From positions 28,509,795 to 28,573,794 of the forward strand of contig NC_092670.1 in NCBI RefSeq assembly GCF_964355755.1: a stretch of 64,000 bases of DNA, in the 5' to 3' direction. Below the pieces are notes generated by a model, which worked only from the letters and a program-made list of their open reading frames with translations, did no database searches and was not told where the DNA came from. The stretch is from Antedon mediterranea. Its lineage: Eukaryota > Echinodermata > Crinoidea > Comatulida > Antedonidae. Below are positions 11,249 to 22,598 of this stretch, piece by piece (the stretch's first letter is position 1; each line of letters opens with the position of its first letter). A program made the position numbers and the translations under genes.

Positions 11249-12076
11249 ATGTTCCTACAAAGCCACCACCTACCACATCAAATGCCTATCTCACCACCCC
11301 ACATCTCACTATTCGTCTGCCACCTCTTTCGGACAGGTCTCAACCAAAATACCATAAGAACGTATCTAAGTGCCATTGCATTCATGCACAAAATTACCAA
11401 CAATCCAGACCCTACTAACATACCATTGTTAAATATTGTCACAAGAGGTGCCGGGAAGCTATACAACGTTGCCAGCCGCCGCCGACGCCTTTACCCGGTT
11501 ACCACTACCATAATGGAGAAGCTTCTCGCTCAACTCAAATTTATTAAGAGCAACGAATACGAAAGGAAACTGTATAAAGCTTTGTTCCTCACCTGTTACT
11601 ACGCTTGTGCGAGGGCAAGTGAAATGGTACGGACCAATAATCCGGAACACGTCCTAAAACTTCGCGACATTACCATCTCACACGCTAAGGTCACCTTCCA
11701 ATTTAATTCCTTCAAACACCACAAGGGCGATTCCCAACATTTCAGCATTAACAAAAAAGGAAACAGCATGTTATGCCCGGTAAAAGCGTTACAGGATTAC
11801 AATTCGATCAGGCCTACGACGCGGGGGCAATTTTTCATATTTCAAACCGGAGATCCACTACTTAGGAAGCATTTAAGCCACACGTTAAAAGAAGCCGCGT
11901 CACACGCCAACTTAGACCACACCCGGTACAACACACACTCGTTCAGAATCGGAAGGGCCACGCGACTTAGGGACCTGGGCGCAGACGAACAAGAAATTAA
12001 AGCTACCGGAAGATGGAAAAGCGACGCATATAAGCGATATATCCGACCCCACAGCATAAATCTTAGTAATGACTAA
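11249..12076 (+). CDS. Tyrosine recombinase of the Ngaro/PAT-like element
   Basis: A phage-integrase-type recombinase presumed to integrate the circular cDNA. Catalytic landmarks: Arg in CARASE (about residue 121), His and Arg in THSFRIGRA (about 230-233), Trp in GRWKSDAY, and the nucleophilic Tyr in KRYIRP (about 263). The N-terminal core-binding domain includes NTIRTYLSAIAFMHK. The listed ATG probably underestimates the protein. The same frame is open further upstream, and the codons there read TRKSYNRAWSILL, a usual YR N-terminal motif, overlapping the end of the RT frame. It lies in the -1 frame relative to RT. It could be expressed by frameshift or as a separate product. No damage is seen. 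Confidence 0.92.
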   Translation: MFLQSHHLPHQMPISPPHISLFVCHLFRTGLNQNTIRTYLSAIAFMHKITNNPDPTNIPLLNIVTRGAGKLYNVASRRRRLYPVTTTIMEKLLAQLKFIKSNEYERKLYKALFLTCYYACARASEMVRTNNPEHVLKLRDITISHAKVTFQFNSFKHHKGDSQHFSINKKGNSMLCPVKALQDYNSIRPTTRGQFFIFQTGDPLLRKHLSHTLKEAASHANLDHTRYNTHSFRIGRATRLRDLGADEQEIKATGRWKSDAYKRYIRPHSINLSND

Positions 12077-12460
12077 CAAAAATGTACATTTACATTATAA
12101 CTCACTTACATCCATGCGACTATTTACGTTTTTTTTTTCTTCAGTATTGTTTATTGGCGATGTGTTAGTACAAATTTGCTCCCATAGCAGTGCACGGTAG
12201 TGGAGCCCTCGGATTAGCCTGGGGTGGAAGGTGCTGATGCTCAACATACTGTCATGAAGTATCTGCGTATACTTTCACGGGGAGCATCGTTGTATTAATG
12301 GTGATTTTTGTACCTATCAGTCTCTTTGGAGATTTTTCCAGGAAGTCCTGGTAGAACCATTTTCTATTTTTTATCTCAGTTTCATGTGAGTAAGTGAACA
12401 TTCTTCCTTGTTTCCTGCACTTTGGTGGGCTGCTCTTGGCGGTGCCTTGGCAAATGCCGC
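12077..12460 (+). other. 3' non-coding region of the Ngaro/PAT-like element
   Basis: A stretch of ~380 bp between the recombinase stop codon and repeat B1. It contains a T-rich tract near 12129 and no coding sequence. It is unique within the window. Confidence 0.5.
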
Positions 12461-12673
12461 GGGCTATTTTTCTCTGAGCATCCCTGTTGTGCTTACTTAG
12501 AATTGGTAAATTATTGCTATATATAACTTATATTTGCTTATGACTTTTATGTGCAGTTTTACATGGGCGAATGTTCATTTACTAATAAACTATTTAAGCC
12601 AGAACTTATGTTGTATGCATCTTTATTTAGTATTCTATGAGTTTGTTAATCGCCGCCGTCTCCGAGTAGCAAA
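12461..12673 (+). repeat. Split direct repeat B1 (internal copy)
   Basis: 213 bp beginning GGGCTATTTTTCTCTGAGCA and ending CTCCGAGTAGCAAA. It is identical by eye to B2 at 12827-13039. It runs straight into A2, so the B1/A2 joint equals the joint that would form if the element's right and left ends were ligated. Confidence 0.95.
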
Positions 12674-12793
12674 AATTAAGAATTGGGTTAAGAACACAAT
12701 TCTATTTTGAGAACGGAGAGGGCGGGTTTTCGACCTCTTTAATCAAGCACGCTCTCTGTTAACACGATCACATTAAGTTAAAGAAAATTTTCT
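12674..12793 (+). repeat. Split direct repeat A2 (internal copy)
   Basis: 120 bp identical by eye to A1 at 5961-6080. A 33-bp C-rich spacer (CTCCCTCCCGCCC...) separates it from B2. Copying through internal B1-A2 is the accepted way such elements restore their ends. Confidence 0.95.
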
Positions 12794-12826
12794 CTCCCTC
12801 CCGCCCAATATTTAGACACTTAATAA

Positions 12827-13039
12827 GGGCTATTTTTCTCTGAGCATCCCTGTTGTGCTTACTTAGAATTGGTAAATTATTGCTATATATAACTTATATT
12901 TGCTTATGACTTTTATGTGCAGTTTTACATGGGCGAATGTTCATTTACTAATAAACTATTTAAGCCAGAACTTATGTTGTATGCATCTTTATTTAGTATT
13001 CTATGAGTTTGTTAATCGCCGCCGTCTCCGAGTAGCAAA
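12827..13039 (+). repeat. Split direct repeat B2, right terminus of the Ngaro/PAT-like element
   Basis: A second copy of the 213-bp B repeat. The host tRNA-like repeat resumes at ATTGCTTTTTT immediately afterwards. The exact boundary is uncertain by one A. Confidence 0.94.
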
Positions 13040-15914
13040 ATTGCTTTTTTTTTCTTATTGAAAAAAAATATTTTTTTTGAAAATGAGATATTTTTTAGGG
13101 TTGTGAATGTCAGGTCTAAACAAATGGATCTTTTTTAAAATCAGAAACAAAGTTGCATGGCATTATTTTTAATTAATTGATCATTCATTTCATATAAATA
13201 GACTATTATCAGCTCCTCAGTCATCTACTGGTTTGTGGCGTAACGGATAATGCTCAGGTTTGAGTGCTCTCAGTAATGGGTTCGAAGCTCTAGGGATTTT
13301 TTTTTAAAATTGAAAATAAATATTGTTTTTGAAAGTGAGATATTTTGAGGGTTGTAAATATCAGGCCTAAACAAGTGGACCTTTTTAAAAATCAGAAACA
13401 AAGTTGCATGGCATTATTATTTGGTCATTGATTGATCATTAATTTCATATAAATAGACTATTATCAGCTCTTCATTTATCTACTGGTTTGTGGCGTAACG
13501 GGTAATACCCAGGTTTGAGTGCTCTCAGTAGCGGGTTCCAACCTCTAGGGATATTGGTTTTTTTTCTTATTGAAAATAATTTTTTTTTTTTTAAATGAGA
13601 TATTTTTTAGGGTTGTGAATGTCAGGTCTAAACAAATGGATCTTTTTTAAAATCAGAAACAAAGTTGCATGGCATTATTTTTCATTGATTGATCATTCAT
13701 TTCATATAAATACACTATTATCAGCTCTACAGTCATATACTGGTTTGTGGCGTAACGGGTAATGCTCAGGTTTGAGTGCTCTGAGTAGTGGGTCGAACCT
13801 CTAGGGATATTTTTTTCTTTTTTTTTTAATTGAAAATAAATATGGTTTTTCAAAGTGAGATATTTTGAGGGTTGTAAATATCAGGCCTGAAAAAGTGGAC
13901 CTTTTTTAAAATCAGAAACAAAGTTGCATGGCATTATTTTTCATTGATTGATCATTAATTTCATATAAATAGACTATTATCAGCTCTTCAGTTATCTACT
14001 GGTTTGTGGCGTAACGGGTAATACCCAGGTTTGAGTGCTCCGAATAGCGGGTTCCAACCTCTAGGGATATTGCTTTTTTTTTTCTTATTGAAAATAATAT
14101 TTTTTTTTGAAAATGAGATATTTTTTAGGGTTGTGAATGTCAGGCCTAAACAAATGGATCTTTTTAAAAATCAGAAACAAAGTTGCATGGCATTATTTTT
14201 CATTGATTGATCATTCATTTCATATATATAGACTATTATCAGCTCCTCAGTCATCTACTGGTTTGTGGCGTAACGGGTAATGCTCAGGTTTGAGTGCTCT
14301 CAGTAGTGGGTTCGAACCTATACGGGTTTTTTTTTCTTTTTTTTTTAAATTGAAAATAAATATGGTTTTTGAAAGTGAGATATTTTGAGGGTTGTAAATG
14401 TCAGGCTTAAACAAGTGGACCTTTTTTAAATTCAGAAACAAAGTTGCATTGCATTATTTTTCATTGATTGATCATTTATTTCATATATATAGACTATTAT
14501 CAGCTCCTCAGTCATATACTGGTTTGTGGCGTAACGGGTAATGCTCAGGCTTGGGTAATGCTCAGGCTTGAGTGCTCTCAGTAGTGGGTTTGAACCTAAA
14601 CGGGTATTTTTTTTCTTTTTTTTTTTATTTGAAAATAATATTGTTTTTGAAAGTGAGATATTTTTATGGTTTTAAATGTCAAGCCTAACCAAGTGGACCT
14701 TTTTTTAAATCAGAAACAAAGTTGCATAACATAATTTTACATTGCTGGATCATTCATTTCATATGAATAGACTATTATCAGCTCGTTCACTCATCTACTG
14801 GTTGGTGGCGTAACCGGTAATGCTCAGGTTTGAGTGCTCTCATTAGTGGGTTCAAACCTCTAGGAATATTTTTTTTTTTCTTTTTTATTTGAAAATAAAT
14901 ATTGTTTTTGAAAGTGAGATATTTTTATGGTTTTAAATGTCAAGCCTAAACAAATGGATCTTTTTTTAAATAAGAAACAAAGTTGCATAACATCATTTTA
15001 CATTGATGGATCATTCATTTCATATAAATAGACTATTATCAGCTCTTCACTCATCTACTGGTTTGTGGCGTAACGGGTAATACCCAGGGTTGAGTGCTCT
15101 CAGTAGCCGGTTCCAACCTCTAGGGATATTGCTTTTTTTTCTTATTGAAAATAAATATTTTTTTTGAAAATGAGATATTTTGAGGGTTGCAACTGTCAGG
15201 CCTAAACAAGTGAACATTTTTTAAAATCAGAAACAAAGCTACATGCCATTATTTTTCATTGATTGATCATCCATTCATTATAAAAAGACTATTATCAGCT
15301 CTTCAGTCATCTACTGGTTTGTGGCGTAACGGGTAATACCCTGGTTTGAGTGCTCTAAGTAGCGGGTTCCAACCTCTATGGATATTGCTTTTTTTTTCTT
15401 ATTGAAAATAACATTTTTTTTTTTGAAAATGAGATATTTTTTAGGGTTGTGAATGTCAGGTCTAAACAAATGGATCTTTTTTAAAATCAGAAACAAAGTT
15501 GCATGGCATTATTTTTCATTGATTGATCATTCATTTCATATAAATAGACTATTATCAGCTCTTCAGTCATCTACTGGTTTGTGGCGTAAAGGGTAATGCT
15601 CAGGTTTGAGTGCTCTGAGTAGTGGGTTCGAACCTCTAGGGATATTTCTTTTCTTTTTTTTTAAATTTAAAATAAATATTTTTTTTAAAGTGAGATATTT
15701 TGAGGGTTTTAAATGTCAGGCCTAAACAAATGAACCTTTTTTTAAAATCAGAAACAAAGTTGAATGGCATTATTTTTTATTGACTGATCATTAATTTCAT
15801 ATAAATAGACTATTATCAGCTCTTCAGTTATCTACTGGTTTGCGGCGTAACGGGTAATACCCAGGTTTGAGTGCTCTGAGTTGTGGGTCGAACCTCTAGG
15901 GATATTTTTTTTCT
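13040..15914 (+). repeat. Tandem array of tRNA-like (SINE-head) units, forward
   Basis: About eleven head-to-tail units with starts of CTACTGGTTTGTGGCG at about 13224, 13480, 13735, 13996, 14254, 14515, 14794, 15054, 15310, 15570 and 15830, so the period is ~260 bp. Each unit has a ~75-bp head with a Pol III A-box-like TGGCGTAACGGGTAATGC and a B-box-like GTGGGTTCGAACCTC. A T-run follows at once, then a body of ~185 bp (GAGATATTTTGAGGGTTG ... TCAGAAACAAAGTTGCATGG ... ATAGACTATTATCAGCTC). The heads are too diverged in the acceptor and anticodon arms to be working tRNAs. The unit near 14515 has a short internal duplication of GGGTAATGCTCAGGCTTG. This looks like a tRNA-derived SINE, or SINE-like sequence, expanded as a satellite. 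Confidence 0.85.
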
Positions 15915-17154
15915 TCAATCAATGAAAAATAATGCCATGCAACTTTGGTTCTGATTTTAAAAAAGGTTCACTTGTTTAGGCCTGACATTTACAACCCTCA
16001 AAATATCTCACTTTCAAAAACAATATTTATTTTCAATTAAAAAAAAGAAAGGAAAAAAATATTCGTATAGGTTCGAACCCACTACTGCGAGAACTCAAAC
16101 CTGAGCACTACCGGTTACGCCACAAACCAGTAGATGAGTGAAGAGCTGATAATAGTCTATTTATATGAAATGAATGATCCATCAATGTAAAATGATGTTA
16201 TGCAACTTTGTTTCTGATTTAAAAAAAGGTCCACTTGGTTAGGCTTGACATTTAAAACCATAAAAATATCTCACTTTCAAAAACAATATTTATTTTCAAA
16301 TAAAAAAAAAGAAAAAAAAAATATTCATAGAGGTTTGAACCCACTACTGAGAGAACTCAAACCTGAGCATTACCGGTTACGCCACAAACCAGTAGGTGAG
16401 TGAAGAGCTGATAATAGTCTATTTATATGAAATGCTGAATAATCCATCAATGTAAAATGATGTTATGCAACTTTGTTTCTGATTTTAAAAAAGGTCCACT
16501 TGGTTAGGCTTGACATTTAAAACCATAAAAATATCTCACTTTCAAAAACAATATTTATTTTCAAATAAAAAAAAAAAAAAAAAATATCCCTAGAAGTTCG
16601 AACCCACTATTGAAATCACTCAAACCTGAGCATTACCCGTTACGCCGCAAACCAGTATATGACTGAAGAGCTGATAATAGTCTATTTATATGAAATGGAT
16701 GATCAATCAATGAAAAATAATGCCATGCAACTTTGTTTCTGATTTTAAAAAAGGTTCATTTGTTTAGGCCTAACATTTACAACCCTCAAAATATCTCACT
16801 TTCAAAAAAAATATTTATTTTCAATAAGAAAAAAAAGCAATATCCCTAGAGGTTGGAACCGCTACTGAGACCACTCAAACCTGGGTATTATCCGTTACGC
16901 CACAAACCAGTAGATAACTGAAGAGCTGATAATAGTCTATTTATATGAAATTAATGATCAATCAATGAAAAATAATGCCATGCAACTTTGTTTCTGATTT
17001 TAAAAAATGTTCATTTGTTTAGGCCTGACATTTACAACCCTCAAAATATCTCACTTTCAAAAAAAATATTTATTTTCAATTAAAAAAAAAAAAAAAAAAA
17101 TATCCCTAGAGGCTCGACCCACTACTCAGAGCACTCAAACCTGAGCATTACCCG
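15915..17154 (-). repeat. Tandem array of tRNA-like units, inverted
   Basis: The same ~260-bp units, read on the minus strand. The change of orientation falls in the T-rich segment right after a forward head (near 15915, TTTTTTTTCTTCAATCAATG). Inverted heads are visible at about 16070-16135, 16330-16400, 16595-16665, 16850-16915 and, truncated, 17105-17154. The array stops inside a head (ATTACCCGTT) and is joined directly to reverse-oriented 88-bp satellite. Confidence 0.88.
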
Positions 17155-19361
17155 TTCCATTTTGTGATTTTCGAAAAAAAATTGTTAACATAAAAACACC
17201 AAAGTGCTTAGAATAACTTCAAATCGCATTTGGAGACGTTTTAGACCATTTTGTGATTTTTAAAAAAACTTGTTAACACAAAAACACCAAAGTGCCTAGA
17301 ATAGCTTAAAATCGCATTTGGAGACGTTTTAGACCAATTTGTGATTTTCGAAATAACTTGTTAACATAAAAACACCAAAGGGCTAAGAATAGCTTGAAAT
17401 CGCAATTGGAGACATTTTAGACCATTTTGTGATTTTTGAAAAAACTCGTTAACATAAAAACACCAAAGTGCTTAGAATTGCTTCAAATCGCATTTGGAGA
17501 CGTTTTAGACCATTTTGTGATTTTCTAAAAAAAGTTGTTAACATAAAAACATCAAAGTGCTTAAAGTCTCATTAGAAACCGTTTTAGACCATTTTGAGCA
17601 TTTCGATAAAACTTTTCACACAAAAACATCAAAGAGCACAAAATAGCTTAATATCGTATTTAAAAACGTTTTTGACCATTTTGAGCATTTCGACAAAAAT
17701 TATTCACACAAAACAGCAAAGTGTACAGAATAGCTTCGAATCGCATTTGGAGACGTTTTAGACCCTTTTGTGATTTTCGAAAAAACTTGGTTACACAAAA
17801 ACACCAAAGTGCTTAAAATAGCTTCAAACCGCATTTGGAGACGTTTTAAACCATTTTGTGATTTTCGAAAAAAACTTGTTAACATAAAAATACGAAAGTG
17901 GCTTAGAATAGCTTCAACTCGCATTTGGAGACGTTTTAGACCATTTTGTGATTTTCGAAAAAACTTGTTAACATTAAAACACAAATGTGGTTAGAATAGC
18001 TTCAAATCGCATTTTGAGACATTTTAGACCCTTTCGTGATTTTAACATAGAAACATCAAAGTGCTTAGAATAGCTTCAAATCGCATTTGGAGACGTTTTA
18101 GACCATTTTCTGATTTTCGAAAAAAACTTGTTAAGATAAAACATCAAAGTGCTTAAAATCACATTAAAAACCGTTTTAGACCATTTTGAGCATTTCGCTA
18201 AAACTTTTCACACAAAAACATCAAAGAGCACAAAATAGCTTAATATCGTATTTAAAAACTTTTTTGACCATTTTGAGCATTTCGACAAAAATTATTCCCA
18301 CAAAACAGCAAAGTGTACAGAATAGCTTCAAATTGCATTTGGAGACGTTTTAGACCATTTTGTGATTTTCGCAAAAAACTGGTTAACATAAAAACACCAA
18401 AGTGCTAAGAATAGCTTCAAATCGCATTTGGAGACATTTTAGACCTTTTTGTGATTTTCGAAAAAAGTTGTTAACATAAAAACACCAAAGTGCTTAGAAT
18501 AGCTTCAAATCGCATTTGGAGACGTTTTAGACCATTTTGTGATTTTCGAAAAAACTTGTTAACATAAAAACACCAAAGTGTTTAGAATAGCTTCAAATCG
18601 CATTTGGAGACGTTTTAGAGCATTTTGTGATTTTCGAAAAAACTTGTTAACATAAAAACACCAAAGTGCTTAAAATCACATTAGAAACCGTTTTAGACCA
18701 TTTTGAGCATTTCGATAAAACATTTCACACAAAAAAATCAAAGAGCACAAAATAGCTTAATATCGTATTTAAAAACGTTTTTGACCATTTTGAGCATTTC
18801 GACAAAAATTATTCACACAAAACAGCAAAGTGTACAGAATAGCTTCAAATCGCATTTGGAGACGTTTTAGACCAATTTGTGATTTTCGAAAAAACTTGTT
18901 AACATAAAAACACCAAATTGCTTAGAAATAGCTTAAAATCGCATTTGGAGACGTTTTACACCATTTTGTGATTTTCGAAAAAACTTGTTAACATAAAAAC
19001 ACCAAAGTGCTTAGAATAGCTTAAAATCGCACTTGTAGACGTTTTAGACCATTTTGTGATTTTCGAAATAACTTTTTAACATAAAAACACCAAAGTGCTA
19101 AGAATAGCTTTAAATCGCAATTGGAGACGTTTTAGACCATTTTGTGATTTTCGAAAAAACTCGTTAACATAAAAACACCAAAGTGCTTAGAATAGCTTGA
19201 AATCGCATTTGGAGACATTTTAGACCATTTTGTGATTTTCGAAAAAATTCGGTAACATAAAAACATCAAAGTGCTTAAAATCACATTAGAAACCGTTTTA
19301 GACCATTTTGAGCATTTCGAAAAAACTTTTCACACAAAAACATCAAAGAGCACAAAATAGC
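17155..19361 (-). repeat. 88-bp satellite array, reverse orientation (first block)
   Basis: Reverse complement of the satellite at the window's left end, again with A, B and C monomer types; the C-B pair starts near 17540, 18148 and 18665. No coding sequence is seen. Short open frames of 70-95 codons arise because the 88-bp period and variants happen to lack stops. The block is broken within a B monomer at AGCTTAA by the TTAA-target element. Confidence 0.94.
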
Positions 19362-20694
19362 TTAAGAGTCATTGTCTGTAAAAATCAAAGATTTGGTGGC
19401 CACAGCTGTTTCAACTAGTGTTAAGGTATCAGAAAAAGTCAAGCGCCCTCAGTGTTAGCAGACGAGGCTCCCCCGAGTCCCGCGGACATATAATTTTTGT
19501 TTACAAACCATTATTTCGCGAACGCCAAATTAAATTTCGCTATCGTCAGTTTTTATGTAGTAAAAACATTTTATACAAAACTAAACGATTAAAAAAAGTG
19601 TATGTTCAATTAAAAAATAAATATTTTATTGTTTCTTTACTATAAATTAATAAATAAACGAGGATATTGTCCATTTTACTGAAATACTCTCCCGCACATA
19701 AACCAGGAAGTTGAGATAAACTGTGTAATGAAATAGTAAACAATCGTAAGTAGAAAATATCATTGTATTCTTTACTTTATTTTTGGATATAATTCATTTT
19801 TTTAGAAAAAGAACGAACTAGAATATAGTCCATCATTATTATATAAACAAAATAATACTAGTTTTGTTAATATAGCCTGGTTCAGTTTTTAGTAAAACTC
19901 GCATATTTTGCAACTCTTTTATACATTGTTATTGTTATCGGCGAGAAAACGGTTTGGCGATAGGCTTAGAAAGTGCGTTGACGCCCGCAATGACCGTGAC
20001 AGTAATGTGGGCCTAGAATGAAGCTAGGCCGAAACATAGAAAATTCGTAATTACCTTAATCCTAAATGTAATCATTATAACTGTTACCAAATAATTAATG
20101 GCATGTGTTTATAATAATAATTATTGCTTTCCTGGTGCATTTTTAGGCTAGCTGGTGTGACTGAAGTGACAGTCACAGCCTAGGCTAGGCCTTAATAATA
20201 TTAATACATTTTTACAGCATAATAATGGTTTAATATTTTGGCTATTAGCTCTCTTGTTTGGATTTGTTTGGACACAAAATTTGAAGTACTGTAGATTTAA
20301 AAATTGATTTATTTTTAAAGGAAAGTACAGTTGCATCTATTGTTTTTGTAATCAAGATGACATCAGAACCAACAATGTTCCTCAAGCCTGTAGATATCTC
20401 AAGGCCTACAAGTCTTTTGTAGACCATGGCAGTGAAAAAAAGAAGCAAAACAATATCGCACAGCGTTGTTAGGCCATACCTGGTAGACATTGAATTAAAC
20501 AGGATAGGTAAATAATCATAACCACCTCTTTAGAAAGTTTAATACACACTCCAAACAATGAAATGTGTGTTTGTACTTCATATTAAAGAACAATGTTAGT
20601 ATAAAATAACTGTCGAAACAAACAATTGTTACAGTAATTTATAAATATACCTCTTTTCTTTATTAAATATTTCCTCAATCAACTATTTTTCCAG

Positions 20695-21526
20695 GTGTCA
20701 ATATGCTATAATATTCAACATGCGACAGGATGCTGACATCTTGACTGGTAAATTCAAATGTTGTTTCAACTTTACATTGACATTACATAATAACTCAATT
20801 GGTCAAGTTGCTCTTTAATATACATTGTCCCTTTGAGCATAGAATTTCAAAATTGTTTATCCTGTTTTTATGCATAATAAAGCAAACCTTTGGCTGGAAC
20901 TTATTTTCCTATGAATTATCCATATCATTATCTGCTACAAGAAATAGTTGTTAACATTTTTTAAATATAATAATTTTGATGCTCATTTTTTATGCAGATT
21001 GACGTTTATTTGGTTGACCAATATTGTTTAATCTCAGGTGATCATCTAGCAGAAAGAGAAAATCAGAAGCTGCAGCACATCGACATGCTACAAAGTACAA
21101 TGATTAAAATCCAGTCTTTAGAAGAGAATCTTGAGCATTTAAGAAATGAACTCTCAGTGTCACTTGTGACAAAACAGCATAGTAAGATTGCAGAGACTGG
21201 CCACAGACTAAATCTAAAAGAACAAGAGGTCAAAGACTTGGTCAGTCCTACATTATACACCTTTCAAATTTTGTCTAAAACATGCAAATACTATAAAAAT
21301 TAATGCCATATTTCTTTTATATATTTTATATAGTGAACTACTATGAACCAAGAGATTTGAAACTGGACCTCTATGTACAAAAATGGACGAGGTATTTAGA
21401 AAAAATTAATTCCTCGACAGCAGTACCATGGAAAAAGTTTTGTGGGAAATCATGAAGTCACATCTGACGTTTATTTCACCTGAGATCCAGCATGAAGTAA
21501 CTAAGTGGAGAAAAGTTGAGGAATAG
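20695..21526 (+). pseudogene. Three-exon gene-like cassette inside Chapaev-like copy 1
   Basis: Candidate exons are 20695-20747, 21038-21240 and ~21353-21526. Acceptors are TTTTTCCAG and AATCTCAG; donors are CTG|GTAAAT and TTG|GTCAGT. An ATG in the first exon (about 20721) gives MRQDADILTG, which runs in phase into exon 2 (DHLAERENQKLQ). Exon 2 is a Leu/Glu/Lys-rich coiled coil of ~65 residues (QSLEENLEHLRNELSVSL). The third exon needs an acceptor at CCAAG|AGATTT to keep frame and contains a likely protein end (FISPEIQHEVTKW). In this copy, extra bases at ~21397 (TTTAGAAAAAATTAATTCC) bring in a stop. I do not recognise the protein. It may be a captured host-gene fragment or the remains of an element gene. 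Confidence 0.45.
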
Positions 21527-21690
21527 TTTGCTATTTCTCAGTTAATTGTTACAGTATTGCATATTATTATGTACAGTATACTGTATGAATGGTAGTATTT
21601 TTTTGTGTTATTGCTAGAACAATGATTTTGTAAATATTTAACAAATGGTATATGAATTGTAAATGAATTTAATTTATTGGAAGCTATTTT

Positions 21691-22598
21691 ATTTTAATTT
21701 GGTTTATATATATTATTGATTGATAACGGAAATTGATGTTATTTAGTGATTTAGATTGTGATTGCATATATAATACAATACAAATATGAAAGAAATATGC
21801 ATTTATAATTAAATATCTAATGTCACAGTACTCTATAGCTTCTTTCTATTAATATATTACAGATCTTTGACTAAGACATGCTAGGTAGGCTGCTAGTCTT
21901 TAACCTGCTGATGATGTAGCCTAGCATATATATAGTATAGGCCTAGCTAGGCTAGGCCTGTAACCTGGCCTACTCTGTACTCCTCTCTCCCAATATGAAT
22001 GATTATTAAAAAAGCTTAGGCCTAGGCTAGGCCTAATTTTTAATTAGGACCAGGAACAAGTAATTAATCAGCTTTATAACAGGTCAACTGTCACTCAGGC
22101 CCCCGAATAGACATGTTGACGTGTTAAAAATAAACAGTTATTTTATTTTAATTTGGTTTATATATTAATAATTATTGATTGATAACGGAAATTGATGTTA
22201 TTTACTGATTTAGATTGTGATTGCATATCAAAATAATAAATATACAATACAAATATGAAAGAAATATGCATTTATGATTAAATATCTAATGTCACAGTAC
22301 TCTATATCTTCTTTCTATTAATATATTACAGATCTTTGACTAAGACATGCTAGGTAGGCTGCTAGCCTTTAACCTGCTGATGATGTAGCCTAGCCTATTA
22401 TATAGGCTACTAGGCTAGGCCTGTAGCCTGGCCTACTCTGTACTCCTCTCCCAATATGAATGATTATTAAAAAAGCTTAGGCCTAGACTAGGCCTAATTT
22501 TTAATTAGGACCAGGAACAAGTAATTAATCAGCTTTATAACAGGTCAACTGTCACTCAGGCCCTCCGAATAGTTTACGTGTTAAAAATAAACAGCCAT
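21691..22598 (+). repeat. ~454-bp tandem duplication inside Chapaev-like copy 1
   Basis: Two head-to-tail copies begin with ATTTTAATTTGGTTTATATA at 21691 and 22145. Both include GATAACGGAAATTGATGTTA, a GCCTAGGC-rich palindromic stretch and CAGGTCAACTGTCACTCAGG. Copy 2 of the transposon has the same duplication, so it predates their dispersal. No coding sequence is seen. Confidence 0.85.

Larger units (their letters stand above)
5961..13039 (+). mobile_element. Ngaro/PAT-like tyrosine-recombinase retrotransposon, near intact
   Basis: This is a DIRS-order element. It carries Gag, RT-RNase H and tyrosine recombinase (YR) genes in that order, flanked by split direct repeats in the order A1-B1-A2-B2. 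A1 (5961-6080) equals A2 (12674-12793), and B1 (12461-12673) equals B2 (12827-13039). By eye both pairs are identical, which suggests recent insertion. B1 abuts A2 directly, recreating the end-to-end junction expected of a circular intermediate. Removing 5961-13039 rejoins GGTTCCAACCTCTAAAGAT to ATTGCTTTTTT, which is what sister units of the host array read. There is therefore no target-site duplication, as expected for YR integration. Split direct repeats argue for the Ngaro or PAT type over DIRS1, which has inverted termini. The element includes an 816-bp Harbinger MITE in its 5' part. I see no separate hydrolase ORF. Confidence 0.93.

Noticed and set aside
13040-17154. Functional tRNA genes in the ~260-bp units
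   Set aside because: A- and B-box-like motifs are present, but the acceptor and T stems do not pair well and no convincing anticodon arm is seen. A tRNA-derived SINE head is the better reading.
17700-17984. Short overlapping frames on both strands in the 88-bp satellite (also at 29687-29896 and 24343-24585)
   Set aside because: They repeat with the monomer and exist in other frames by chance.
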